Assembly: GCA_027475525.1 (NCBI GenBank)
Contig: JAMWFC010000070.1
Location: forward strand, 558,001 to 622,000
DNA from: Macrolepiota albuminosa
Taxonomy: Eukaryota > Basidiomycota > Agaricomycetes > Agaricales > Agaricaceae
Length of the DNA: 64,000 bases
Direction of reading: 5' to 3'
The notes beneath the pieces were generated by a model. It was not told the DNA's origin and made no database searches. It worked only from the letters and a program-made list of their open reading frames with translations. A program made the position numbers and the translations under genes. The first letter of the stretch is position 1. Each line of letters begins with the position of its first letter. Below are positions 1-11,772 of the stretch, piece after piece.

Positions 1-3000
1 ATACGACGGTTGGTGCGTGGTTTGGCTAGTCCCCGGGAGAGCAGTCGGCTAGGTTTTGCTGTTGCATTGACTGAGGTGCGCATCTCTTTGAAGTTGACTT
101 CTCTCCTTCGCAAAAATAACTGAAACTCATTTGTGAATAGCTTCTTTCTCGGATCCAGACCGTGACATGCTCTCAGATTGTGGCCCTGATTGTGAATGGA
201 AGCAAAGTTCAAAGTTCAATGTCTGGTCAAGAGGAACGCGACGTCTTATTCGCCCGTTTATTTGGTCTGACTGCTGTTATACAATCTGGACTTGTTGTAC
301 GCACCGGAGTTTTGAACACGTCCGCATCTTCTGCCGCAGACGCGTCCACCCTTTCTAGCTTCGAAGAGGTCATCAAGGAATTGCTTGTCCTTGGAGAGAA
401 GAAGTCGTGGCTGCGTGAAAGTGCATGGTGGACGATCAACTTGGCTATTGATTCCTTAAAAGACAGTCAGGTCACTTGGAGGGGTGATGCTGTTCTTAGA
501 GTGATCCAGCAGCTTTTTGTGGATTACGACATATGGTCTCCGGAAAAGGTCGCCTTGACGCTGAAGTTGCAGGCGTTATATCCAGATCAAGACTGGCGTA
601 AGCTTTGCTCGCCGGCCTTCAAAAATCCTGATTTATTGCATACCGGAAATCTGCAGAATCTGGCTCGCGTATTAAAAGTAACATCGCTACCATACTTCCC
701 GGCCATGCATGAGAATTTATTGGTTTTCTGCTCGTTTAGGAATCAGCTGTTGAAGATAACGATGGGGAAGACGTTCCAAAAACAACTACAGGAAATTGGA
801 AACCTCAGCTCCATTTTGTTTGGGACACAATACTGGAACAACTCCTTCCAGGCCAAAATTCTTCGCAATCGCTTCCAGGAACCTTCCAAGAGTTTTTCCG
901 TATCGTTGTAGATGGTAGACTTAACCTTTGTTCTCTGGCAGAAATAGTGTCTAACCACCCTTTCGTTCTATAGAATCATTATTCTCTTCGACTGCTTCGG
1001 TTGAACGGAAATATTGGGGCTTCCAAGTCTTCCAAAAGGCCTTACCACGTGTCACTCAAGATACCATGCCCATGCTCTTCACGAAGAATTTCATGCGAAC
1101 TTGGATCAATCACCTTTCAAAACCAGATCGCTATCTGCACAAGATTGCACTGAAGACGGTAGTTATTACTTATTGGAATGCTATAGTGGCGTTGACCTGA
1201 TGGACCTAGGCCACCGACGTGCAAGCCTTCGTGCAAAGCAATCCTCAGCTTGGTTTTGCCTTGATCTTGCAGCTGACCGGTGCCAATGGCAATCACCAGT
1301 TCGACAAGCTGACAAAAACTAAAACCGTCGAAACCATTTTGACATCCATGGACGCAGAGGGGATTAAGACTTATATTGAGTATCTTCTGGGGCAAGTGAA
1401 TGGACCGAGTCAAACCACGTATGTAGCCTATTATCTCCTCCTTCCGAAGCTAATTGGTTTCACAGTGAGGACATCCGCGTGATTAATTCCCGTCGGTCGT
1501 GGATTATAGAGCAACTTGGTGGTCTCATCCGCAGTGGTTCTATACCAAAGAATGATGATTGGGTGCAATCAATACTGGATTTTCTAATCGTTCATGGCCT
1601 ATTCACCGTCAAAAAGAAGGATGAGAAGAGTCGCTTCCTTGCTGTACGTTCTTCATGCCAGCTAGTTGTGCTCATGATCTGGACTAATATACACTGTAGC
1701 TGCATTCCATACCCAATCCCGTCTTCTCCGATGAGCTCCGTAAATCATGTCGCACCAGACTTCTTTCTTGTATCGGTGATCTCAATGCGCAGACCTCTGT
1801 TGTGAAATTGAGTGACAAGACATCCAAGATGTCTGCAGTTGCTTCTGATGGGGAGTTCTGGGTGTCTAAAATCTTGAATACCATTCGGACTTTGACGGAG
1901 GATTGCAAGCATATCTCGTTACAAATCAACCTCGAAGATGATGTCTCGGTACATTGTGTAAAGGCACAGGAACTTGCTGCCCAGCTCAAAACTGTCGGTT
2001 GATTTTGTTGTAACATACAACCTCTTGCTAAGAGTCAATGGTCTTGCAGGTCACAGATGAACGGCGAGACACGGCCAAGGGGGTTGAATTGCTCTTGTCT
2101 GCTACGGTTTTGGAGCAGTATTTTTCAGACGAAGGAGACGCAATTAACACTGAAGCACTGGAGGTTCGTCCATGCTGCTCAATACTCATGAGAGTCTAAA
2201 GATTCAGCAGGCTTCCATTGACGGAGCGACTCGGATGTTCCCTCAGAGCAGAAAGGGGAAAAAAGGCAGGAAATCGGCTTCAGCTGATACTGATTCATCT
2301 ACCCCCGAACCAGTTGACGTTTTTGTTGACACTATCATTGGTTTTCTGGAAAAGTCGACTGCATATATGCGTACGGTTGGCAACCAAGTCTTCGCGTTAC
2401 TGTCAGGAGCTGTTCAGGAATCCACCATCGATCTAATCGTCACAGTGAGGTTACTCTACTCGTTGACTAACGAAAACACTACTAATCTTTTCCGGATAGC
2501 AACTGGAGCGACGTGATCCCGCTGATCTTCTGAACGATGCAAACGAAGACGAGGAGATGGAAGACATTGATGAGGATGAAAAGGGTTCTGATGACTCAGA
2601 TAATGAGAGTGACGAGACTGACATTGGTGATGAAAGTGACGAGGACAGCAACGGCGAAGAAGAGGACGTTGAACTGCGCAGAAAAATTGAAGAAGCACTC
2701 CGCGTCAATGGTATTGAAGCCGCAACTGGTGATTCAGATGAGGAAGAAGAACTCATGGACGACGATCAAATGATGGCTATTGACGAACAACTTGCAGCGG
2801 TTTTCAAAACACGTGCAAATGAAAAGAAAATGGGAAAAGGTGAGCCTCATCGTCAGGTTTTAACCTGCAATTTGATCTGATCAATCTCTAGCTGTCGACG
2901 TACAGCGTGAAGCTACTCACTTCAAAAACCGCGTGCTTGATCTAGTGGACACATTTGTCAAGAAGCAACCGTCTAGTCCCCTGGTTCTCCGATTGTTATC

Positions 3001-3969
3001 CCCTCTGATTGACCTCATTTCTGGCAGTGGCCTTGATGAGCGTCAACTCTCCGATAAAGCCAAAAGCATTCTTCGTTCAAGGATTGCCAAGTCCAAAGAA
3101 ATACCACTCAATATCGATTTGGAACTGGCTTTGACTATTGCCAGTGACGTTCATACACGTGCCCGCAAAGTGCACTCTTCTGACATGCTGGCTACTCTCA
3201 GTCAATGTAGCCTTTATCTCTTTAGGGTTCTGGCTCACTCCAATTCCGAAAAACCTCTTGTTCAACTCTACCGAGAGTCATTAGCCGATTTCCTCACAAG
3301 AAAGAACACTGCTCTTCACTCCAGTTTCTTTCAAGAATTCATTCGACGCAATTCGCTATCTGCATGGGCCCTTCGTAACGATCTTTTAGACTTATCAGGT
3401 CGGACAGTCAACGCCTACCGACAAGGACAAGCATATCAACTCATAGAGATGCTAATGAGTCAACTCCCTGCCATGGTTTGTCGTCGTCTGCAATTCACCA
3501 GAAAGCCTTTCTCTAACGCGAGATGTAGGAAAATGTAAACTTATCGGAAGTGGCTGAATTCACTTCGTGTCTGCAAAAAGTCTCCCTGGAGGTGGTCACC
3601 GATGCTTGCACCGACAAGAACTCTCTCAGCGCTGCGCAGCTGAAGGAAGTCTTAAAATTGGCACTTGTAGCTGCCCGTCACAGTCAAAGGTTGAATCGCG
3701 CTTCTCATGCCGAGATCTGGAAACCAGATCCGTGGCATTCGCTAGCTGGCCGTCTCACTTCATCAGAGCGCTTAAAGAAATCTACAGGACTGCGAAAAAT
3801 GTGCGAACAGATAGCTCGTATTTCGAGTTCTAGCGACGCGTCATTGGCCAAGATTGATGTTCCCGCTACCAAAACGAAAAGAAAGGCTGAAGTGTCTCTC
3901 GAATCGGAGGACACTTCTACTGTAACGAAGAAGTTGAAGCGGAAAAGGGTCAAGTCAGATAAGACTTAA
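1..3969 (+). CDS. POL5: POL5 / MYBBP1A-like protein, 5' truncated
   Basis: This is the DNA polymerase phi family (yeast Pol5, animal MYBBP1A), a nucleolar HEAT-repeat protein needed for rRNA production; despite the name it is not regarded as a replicative polymerase. The gene enters from the left edge in frame 1 (RRLVRGLASPRES, typical of the family N-terminal region) and is split by many short introns. Clear exons are 1-75, 141-678, 740-914 and 974 onward, with GT-AG borders such as 76-140 (65 bp). Family landmarks are DVLFARLFGL near 225, LHFVWDTIL near 800, and a long acidic Asp/Glu/Ser stretch at 2557-2780 followed by MDDDQMMAIDEQL, as in other Pol5 proteins. The C-terminus is Lys/Arg-rich (KKLKRKRVK), a likely nucleolar signal, and ends at TAA 3967-3969. 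No disruption was seen. The start lies outside the window. Confidence 0.9.
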
Positions 3970-4325
3970 AACGCCGTATGTATCTAGGTTACCACCTAAG
4001 GGAATCGCAAACGGGAATTTGTATTCATTATAATTCGCTTTTATTCGCTCTCTGGGTTTCCATAGCAGTCTATCTTGCGTATTCCGTCGTGCCTACTCGT
4101 CTACTCACTTGCAAAGGATCATCTATTTATTTAGAAGTGTCCTAGATATTCCAAGTATATAGCCACGCTCTCTGTCCAAGGTTCAACTCTACAGTATTGT
4201 CGAATCGAAAATAGATCTCGCCATAAGACGTAATTCCTCAATTTTCGAAGCTCCAACCGTTTCTCCTTCGTTAACACAGTGTACAAGCAGTTTCACGCTT
4301 TTGAGAATCCTGTATGGCTAGCCAT
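3970..4325. other. Convergent 3' intergenic region
   Basis: This 356 bp AT-rich gap separates the stop codons of POL5 (+) and MSH3 (-). It should hold both 3' UTRs and polyadenylation regions. No open frame of coding character, repeat or RNA gene was seen. Confidence 0.6.
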
Positions 4326-7300
4326 TCAATGAAATGTAACGAAACCACAAATATCTACCAACCTGTTACGCCTGGTGCGATCCCTGATGTGTATTTGCAG
4401 TTTCGCCGCAGATTCGGTAGCCACAGATAGGAGTGATTCTGGAAGGCCTGCAAGGCGCCCGCACTCAATTCCAAAAGATCCTGTGAAGATGACAAAACGT
4501 ATAATAATTGATTGATCTGTTATTGACATACCGGATGCCATGCCGGAGGTCAACCTGTATAGGAAAGTAATTTCTCGAATACCATTTATGCGAAGCTCTT
4601 CTTCAAATCCCATATGCAAATTTTCTACGTCGGAGGGAAACTGACTTTCAAGAGTGGAAGCAACCAGAGGGTAGTGGGTTATGAACAAGGTTTTGGATTT
4701 CGTGTTTTTTATAAGCTGTCGCATGACCGCATCCGCAATAGCCATCTGAGAGCAGTAGCAAGTTTTGAGACAATGCCCGGTAACAGCATGAGATAAACAT
4801 TGACTGACTCCATCAAAGGTTGATGTTCCTCTTCCGAGCTCGTCGAGAATAACTAGACTATGCTTGGTTGCAGAACCTAGTATTTCGCTAGTTTCTGACA
4901 TCTCGACCATAAATGTTGACCGGCCTCTCGCTAGATCATCGGATGCTGCAACAGGTTATGAAAATTTAACTGCGATGGCCAAGGGAATCCACATACCTCC
5001 CATCCTGGTAAGAACCGAATCAATCAGGCCCATTTTTACTGATGCGGCTGGTACATATGATCCAATTTGCGCCATGATGGCGATGAGAGCAGCCATGCGA
5101 ACACATGAACTCTTTCTAATCAGACCGTGCGATTAGCAATACTCAAAAAAACCTGCCAAACCTCGCGTACCCTCCCATGTTAGGACCCGTTATGATTTTG
5201 CTCCTTGGCTTCTCACCACCCATGACGAGAGTGTTTGGGACAAAAGGGTCTGGTCGAAGGGCTTCTACCATCGGATGTCGACCATCGATAATCTCTAAGT
5301 TATCATCATCTGTGAAAGTTGGTCGAACATAGTTCTCCTGTAGAGCTACGAGTGCAAGACTGAGCAAACAATCAGCAATAGCGAGCTTATTGATGACACT
5401 GCGCAGCAAGCCATAGTAATTTGATGCAATTTCTTCGAGAAACGATGAGAATGCCTTATTCGCGGCAGCCTATGTATTTAAAATCAGACCATAGGTGATT
5501 TTGAGCGTGAATAGAAAAATTTTACCTGGAGCATCTCTTGATATCTCAACCTTTCCTCCATTTTCTCTCTAACAATTGGCGGCTGGTGACGAGATACAAT
5601 TCTTGTTCTGCATTAAAAACCTTGTTGGCAGTGGATTCTTGCGTCTAAAGTAAGGGAATATCGTACTTAGAATGAAGGATCCAATGGTCGGGTATGGGCC
5701 GCTTGTCGCTATTCTTATGTTCGACGAGAAACTAAAAATTACCATTGTCGAGTAATAGATATCGCAATTATAACTTCGTTACCTCATCCTTCAAGTGTGT
5801 TGTCCACTGGAGGGAAGGAAATCTCAAAAGCTTCCTAACTAGAGACATTGGATATTTGATGATTCAGTCCGTCGCAAAATGGCATGCTCACTAGCTTTTA
5901 ATTGATCATCAAGTTCGGCATCCACAAACTGGATTGCCTATGAATTAAAGATGCTTAGGCGGCTCACATTGAAAAAGTGATAGTGACATACGATGTCGGC
6001 GTTACTAATTTCAGGATATCGTTCTGGGTCTGCCCACATTGTATCTTTCCTGCCCTCCGCCGCCTGATCAAGGCGGACAGCACTCGTAAGCTCCTGCATT
6101 GGTCCTTTGAGTTTTGGAAACGAGAAAATGATTTCGTTAAGGAGGCTAGATCTGAAACCAACATCTGAAGTAGTCGAAAAGTTGTCAAAAGCCTGTGCTA
6201 TTTTGTTGAAGGCCGGTAGAAGCACTGCTAGTTCCTGTGGCGTACACTTGATTAAAGACGAGGTATCTTTAGTCTGTTATTGATGATTTTACAGATTCCT
6301 CACCTGTCCATATTGAATCCTACAAAGACCCTTGGCAAGGTCTGGTAGTTTCCGAAGAATCTGACGAAGTGTCGCCAGTTTTTCCGAAGAGCTTTGCAAG
6401 ATCTCTTCCACTGCCTCCACACGTTCATGCAGTACGCTGCCAGTACATATGAGAACTTGAATTACGTTAAGCGGAAATCTTCACCGTTTGTCCACCAACG
6501 GCCGCCCAATCCAGCTTCGAAGTAGTCGCGCGCCAAACTTGGTTTTGGTCTTGTCCAGCAGCCACAAAAGCGACCCAGTTACTGTGCCGTCTGTCTCATT
6601 CCGATAGATTTCAAGATTAGTCAGAGTATTTGCAGCAAGAAGCATGTGTGTTTTCGCCGTGAATTTAGTGAAAAACTTCGTTTCCAAGAAAGCGTCTGCT
6701 ATGCTGAATGCCGACAGATATTTAATCGCATGGGCAAGAGCGATCACTACTCTCTTTGGAAAGTCAGCGACCTCTGCCATAAGACGTCCTTGAAAGACTG
6801 AAGTCAAGCTGATCTGTTCCTAACGAAATGGGATCGAAAAGGTGAATGTACCTGAATTGAAATTCTCGGATGCCACCGTCGAGTATTTTTTATTAGTGTA
6901 AAACTCGGAAACCAAGTCAAAGGCATCAGTATATGACATGAGTTCTTTAAAATTCTCGGTTCGTGTCCCATCACCAACAGAGGAGTTCCTGCAGAGATCG
7001 TTATGAGAATACAAACTGAATTAAATATCAAAGACTGGCCTCGTAAAATGATGCAACATCTTGGTAGTTGGACTCGAAAGCTCAGTTTTGGGCAAGAGCA
7101 GCTCGGCTGGTCGTGTATGGACTAGCCTGGTCTGATCCATGATGAGAGTCATATCACAGTACAAAAATATCCAACTCCTCACTTCAAGCTCCAATCGCAT
7201 TAGGGTATCTAGAGTCACGTCATAAATTAGAGCGCCAATCACGTATACGTCATTCCTACCTTCAAAATCATCCCAGACGACGTCTCCGGTACTAGGGCAG

Positions 7301-8606
7301 ATTGTGATCATCCCAAATGAGACATCACCTGTAGTACCCTTCTTCACTTGCTCAACGATACACATAAAAGGTGGAGGATTATATTTTTCCAAATCGTCAA
7401 CAGAGTCAAGGTCATCAACATAACTGAAAAAAAAAACTTTATAGTCTGCATGTTGGGAAAGACGAGAATACCTGCGTTGCAGCAGTATATAAATGCAAGA
7501 GCTTCCTCTTGAAAGGGGCGTTTCGATTATCACCAGCCTTTTTCAGTGCTGCAGTCTCAGTCTGACCAACAATCCCGACTCTGTAACCTCTCGAGAGCAG
7601 CCTACATCCTTAAATCGTCAAGATGACACTTGTGCAATGAACGGCCGTTCTGCGTACTTCTTTAAATGCACATTAAGTCTATGTGTCGGAATTGAAGCAG
7701 CCAAGAAATTGCGATGTTCGAATGCCACCATTCCGAGCTCTTTTGCCGCGACCTGCTATGTGTCGGAATTGAAGCAGCCAAGAAATTGCGATGTTCGAAT
7801 GCCACCATTCCGAGCTCTTTTGCCGCGACCTGAGTGCTTGTCAGTATCAAGGGCTAAGTATCGTGTCGACATTCGTCCTGCCTTAGCGTCATCACCAAAG
7901 AACCTATACTTGTACCCAACTTCAAAGAAAAGAATAGTCCCAGGATTCTCCGCTTTGAGTTGAAGAACCTGTATTACCAAGTAGTCAAGCAAAGTAGAAA
8001 CATTGGCACAGCGGTCGGTACCTGTTGCTCCAGCGGCGTGTACGGTTCTCCGCTGGGTCCAACCGTGACAGATTTTTTGGACTTGGCTCCGGAGACACTC
8101 GCGGCTCTGCTTTTCCCTTTACTTTTGTTAGAGAAGAAAGCATTTAATTCTTGAAAAGCATGGTCAGACTCTTCGCCTGCACTTTCAGTTTCTTGCGCTT
8201 CGAGGGATGAGGCTGCTCCACCCAAGTCAGGGCGACTTGGCTTTTGAATACGTGGCGTGTTCTCCAAAAGCAGCTTCTTCCTGAATGCCTCATGTCGTTT
8301 CCTTACTGAAGCAGCTTCCGCTTCAGTATGATGTGTTATAGCCGTGCTGGCAGGTTCGTCTGGAGAGACCGGTGTGAATCTCCATTGGCTAGCAACACTT
8401 GCACGCGCTGGTGTCACAAACTCTCGTGAGCCATCAGACGCGCCTGACTTCTTTGGTCTTTTTGCAGGCGGTTCTTCATCACTATCACTAGTCAAGTCGA
8501 GTTGGATAGGGGAGGTTGCCCTTTTACCAGATGAAGATCTTTGAGAAGGCTGAAAGAAAGAAGAGATAGTGGGTTGCGGCCGCTGTGGGTTCTGCTGCGA
8601 TGGCAT
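4326..8606 (-). CDS. MSH3: DNA mismatch repair protein MSH3 (MutS homolog 3)
   Basis: MSH3 pairs with MSH2 to form MutS-beta, which recognises insertion/deletion loops in nuclear DNA. The start at 8606 ([10 protein letters not shown]) is preferred because a PIP box ([12 protein letters not shown] binding) follows within 20 residues; a longer frame from 8798 would overlap ATP12. In order come the N-terminal mismatch-binding domain ([15 protein letters not shown] near 7900; [11 protein letters not shown]), the lever/clamp region ([14 protein letters not shown] near 6510), Walker A (GPNMGG, split by an intron before the Lys, near 5165) and Walker B ([16 protein letters not shown] near 4850). The intron at 7830-7881 has a GC donor (AAG|GCAGGA). 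A 77 bp tandem duplication (7679-7832) interrupts the mismatch-binding exon. With one copy removed, [10 protein letters not shown] reads through; in the form shown, splicing to the second copy's CAG would also keep the frame. The gene runs to TGA 4326-4328. MSH3 is favoured over MSH2 or MSH6 by the PIP box and the [11 protein letters not shown] block. Confidence 0.92.
7679..7832. repeat. Exact 77 bp tandem duplication 1 (MSH3)
   Basis: Two identical 77 bp copies, 7679-7755 and 7756-7832, no spacer. It lies in an MSH3 exon and repeats the 3' splice site. Collapse restores [10 protein letters not shown]. Confidence 0.95.
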
Positions 8607-8706
8607 GTGCTCGTTAAGACTGGTTAGTTGTCTTGGCGCGACTCCAATTTCGACGCGAACTGAGTCACGTGAAAAAACAACTTTTTTGGTCGAAACGCCT
8701 TCGAGG
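8607..8706. promoter_or_regulatory. Divergent MSH3/ATP12 promoter
   Basis: Only 100 bp separate the chosen start codons of MSH3 (8606, -) and ATP12 (8707, +), so both genes must share this promoter region or have transcripts that start inside it. No TATA box is evident. Confidence 0.55.
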
Positions 8707-9829
8707 ATGCTTCCAGGTCGGTTGAGTCGGTCTGCCAGGATTCCTGGGGCTGTTGGACCCTGGTACCGACCTTCCTGCTCGCGCACAACATTTATCACTC
8801 GACTTTACTCCGCTACGCCTGTTCAGGATGGGCCCGTTGCCTCGGAGACCAATCGTCCGTATTCATTAGTTACTTTTTGCGTCATATATTGACTCTTCAA
8901 CTTCAGGCGCGGAGGCGACCAAAAAGCGGTTTTGGAATGACGTTGGGCTAGAAAAACGCGACTCTACTTATGTAGTGACTCTAGACAAGCGTCCGTTGAA
9001 GACTCCGTCAGGGAAGGTTCTTGCACTACCTAAGGACAGATCTATGATGGCTTCACTCATTGCAGCCGAATGGGATCACCAAGAAACACTATTGAAGCCC
9101 CACGCGCTTCCAGCAGTGCGTAGCACGATTTGGTGACTCACTTTCAGAGGCTGAACAGATCACAGACCTCGATAGCTGCTAGAGCTATAGACGCATTCAC
9201 GGAACAAGAAACACGTTCCGCCGTTCAAGAAGCTTTGTTGAAATATCTTGACACAGACACTATCTGGTAGCCATAATCTCAGATTATCGCTTGCCTAAGC
9301 TCCTGACTTCCACTCAGTTTCTATCAAGACTATCCTCCCCAACTTGAACGGTTACAGGCAGAGCACTGGGATCCACTTTTAGAATGGGCACGAAAGACAT
9401 ATGACGTTGAAATCAACAAGGCCGAGTCCCTCCTCTTTAGTGCTCAACCTGAAGCGACAAAAGAAAAGTTTCGACAAGTAATAGCTAGATTTGATCAGTG
9501 GCAATTGGCAGGCATGTTGACTTTTCCTTCTGTCTGACCAAAATTCGACGGCATTTTCAGCATTGGAACGTGCGACGTACACCTCGAAATCATTCATTAT
9601 CGGGTTAGCACTCGTCACGAAGCATCTGACGGTAGAACAAGCTGCTTTAGCTGCGACCGTTGAGGTTTGTAGCCAAATTGAACGATGGGGAGAAGTAGAA
9701 GATAGTACGTCACTGCGAGCTGCAAGAGAGATTGAATCTAACTATATGTTCAATTCAGCACACGATGTAGATTATCAAGACGTAAGAAGACAGTTGGGTA
9801 GTGCTGCATGCCTACTGTCCAGTATTTAA
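8707..9829 (+). CDS. ATP12: ATP12, mitochondrial F1-ATPase assembly chaperone
   Basis: Atp12 binds the F1 alpha subunit in the mitochondrial matrix before F1 assembly. The start ATG 8707 gives an Arg/Ser-rich, acid-poor presequence (RLSRSARIPGAV, then FITRLYSATP) typical of matrix targeting. The body has the family blocks KRFWNDVGLEKR, LDKRPLKTPSGK, AAEWDHQE, ERATYTSKSF and HDVDYQDVRRQLGSAACLL. Introns include 8855-8906 (joins TNR to AEATKK), 9512-9560 with a GC donor (GCA G|GCATGT, joining QLA to ALERATY), and 9705-9758. This last intron is 54 bp with no stop, so it can be missed: splicing gives EVEDTHDVDYQ as in the family, whereas retention adds 18 unrelated residues. The stop is 9827-9829. 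Length is normal for the family. Confidence 0.92.
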
Positions 9830-10053
9830 TAGAGCCGTTGAGTTCGCTGTTTTTGAGAACGATGCCACTATGAAACAGATGATCTTCCTGTGCTGCTAAT
9901 TGTATTTCCATCTGCATTGACTAAATCAATGATTACTGCAGTAATCAATCAATTCTTTCATTTTTCTTCACTCAGCTCAATTCCGAGGAATCCAGGACAA
10001 GCGGCTAAGTAATATAAACTGATACATGTGGTGAGTCAGGCTACTGTCTGAAG

Positions 10054-10363
10054 TCAAAAAGGAGTACTACTTGGAGTCGAGAATGGCACGCTCCAAGGAA
10101 AAGCAACATCAACAAATTGAAGACAGAGGGAACCAGACAATACGAGATTTACAATGCGAGGATAGTGCTTCAGAAGGAGAAGAAGTTCATCGATCCGGCT
10201 CAAATAAGCCATTAGATCGCGGACTTCCTGTTCGACCATAACCTTCTCAGCAAGCATATCATCCATTGTGAATGGCGCGTTAAGTTCACTGGGGAGGCTC
10301 TGACAAATGGTCAACAACAGCAGCAGAAAGACTAGAACTCGATGTACGATGCTGCGACGGCAT
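10054..10363 (-). CDS. Small hypothetical protein, frame uncertain
   Basis: No family is recognised. Reading from ATG 10363, the frame starts MPSQHRTSSSSL and meets a stop within 30 codons. The adjacent frame holds a helix-like block, MDDMLAEKVMVEQEV then LMAYLSRIDELLLLLKHYPRI. Dropping one C from the CCCC run near 10289 would join the two into a protein of about 70 residues, probably ending at an intron or stop after HYPRI. That resembles the one-base errors seen in neighbouring genes. The block has the look of a small coiled-coil or kinetochore/scaffold subunit, but nothing identifies it. It could also be chance. Confidence 0.3.
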
Positions 10364-11246
10364 AATAGGGACTATCTCTGACAAGAAATTTTGAGCTTTC
10401 AGAGTGATCCTTGAAATAGGTAGTAACAAGAGTACTAGTGGCAGTATCCCTGACTACCTCATATCATAAATACCTCGTTTGTTTCCGAGTCGGGGCGCAT
10501 GGTCCATTGTCATGCCATATATTTACCTGACTACCTCATATCATAAATACCTCGTTTGTTTCCGAGTCGGGGCGCATGGTCCATTGTCATGCCATATATT
10601 TAGTCTATGTTCCCATCCCACGTCAACAAAAAGCGCTGTCATTTAACCGCACAAAGGTATTTGTGATGTACTTGTTGAAGAAACTTCTTACGGCCTTATT
10701 TCACTGGATCTATAAATTATCCCTTGGATCCGTGGATACTTACATCGATAGTCTTGCCCAACTCCGTGGTATGTAGAAGGGGCTAACATTTTGACAGGGG
10801 TATATGCCCAATATGTGCAGTTACTCACATATATTGTACTTGCCTTTCTGGTGGAATTACGTGTCAACAATAAGACTCAGATCGCTCGATTGTGCACACT
10901 ACGGAAAAACACATGGCCCGTTAGGAAAGGATACAGCTTATAGAGGAAGAAAAAGGTACTGTTGGCTTCATTTACATAGATTTCATGCACGCTCGCCCGT
11001 TTGCACGTGTTTTAGCCGACGGTCCGGGGCTCCAGATTGCGGGGAGCTGTCCGGCATGGTGTTCCGACAGGCCTCACCGTCCACTATCAAACGCGATCGT
11101 GCACCTTCTTGAAAGAGCGGGATCATGTCGGAAAATTTACTACCATCATTTTTTCTGCATATAAGGCGGTCCGGCTTGCAAGACTAGCAGTGCTTCCAAC
11201 AACTCCTTCTCATTCGCACCGCACCATCTATAACGACACGGATCCG
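10364..11246. other. Stretch without a convincing gene
   Basis: This holds one 77 bp tandem duplication (10449-10602). A plus-strand frame near 10667-10950 could code a short protein with one hydrophobic segment (QLLTYIVLAFLVEL), but only if a 29 bp intron at about 10769-10797 were removed, which is shorter than any other intron here. No family match is recognised. Confidence 0.4.
10449..10602. repeat. Exact 77 bp tandem duplication 2
   Basis: Copies 10449-10525 and 10526-10602, no spacer, in a gap without genes. Confidence 0.95.
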
Positions 11247-11772
11247 ATGACGCACTCCATCCTCGAGAATTTCGACCCTTTCGCAACTCATCCGTTCACA
11301 AACGGCTCTGGTCTTGTACCTGCACCACCCACTCCATCCTCGAGAATTTCGACCCTTTCGCAACTCATCCGTTCACAAACGGCTCTGGTCTTGTACCTGC
11401 ACCACCTATGCCATCGCAATACCCCGTACCCATCCCAGCATCTCGCGTTCATCATGATTACCCGACTCATTCATCGCCTGGGAGCACGTCGACCTCGTCC
11501 TCACTCCATAGTGGCTCACCCCAGACAATACCGTTTGTCAAATTCCCTCAGCCACGACGCGTAACATCTCCGCCATTGCAGCACAACACCAGGCAACCTA
11601 TATTTGTGCCCTTCAGGCAGGAGACATCGTCTCCTGACCTAGTCCTCCGCAAACCTAAAACAACACCAGGCAACCTATATTTGTGCCCTTCAGGCAGGAG
11701 ACATCGTCTCCTGACCTAGTCCTCCGCAAACCTAAATCGTCCTTCGCGGATGCGTCTGCTCGGAGATCATGA
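11247..11772 (+). CDS. Small Ser/Pro-rich protein of unknown function
   Basis: ATG 11247 opens a frame (MTHSILENFDPFATH) that is broken twice in the sequence as given, each time by an exact 77 bp tandem duplication (11253-11406 and 11583-11736). With one copy of each pair removed, a single uninterrupted frame of 123 codons plus TGA (11770-11772) runs through PAPPMPSQYPVP, HHDYPTHSSPGSTS and PFRQETSSPDLVLRKPK. It has no signal peptide or membrane segment and is rich in Ser, Pro and Thr, so it is probably disordered. No family is recognised. The clean double restoration is the best argument both that it is a real gene and that the duplications are artefacts. Confidence 0.5.
11253..11406. repeat. 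Exact 77 bp tandem duplication 3
   Basis: Copies 11253-11329 and 11330-11406. It shifts the frame of the small Ser/Pro-rich gene; removal rejoins PAPP to MPSQYP. Confidence 0.95.
11583..11736. repeat. Exact 77 bp tandem duplication 4
   Basis: Copies 11583-11659 and 11660-11736. It shifts the frame of the same gene; removal rejoins LRKPK to SSFADAS. Confidence 0.95.

Noticed and set aside
2451..2756. Ser-rich minus-strand ORF
   Set aside because: It is the antisense shadow of the acidic Asp/Glu stretch of POL5.
8607..8798. MSH3 starting at 8798
   Set aside because: It would run into the ATP12 presequence region; the PIP box directly follows the Met at 8606, which fits MSH3 better.
10667..10950. 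Possible small membrane protein
   Set aside because: It needs a 29 bp intron, far shorter than any other here, and no homologous block is recognised.
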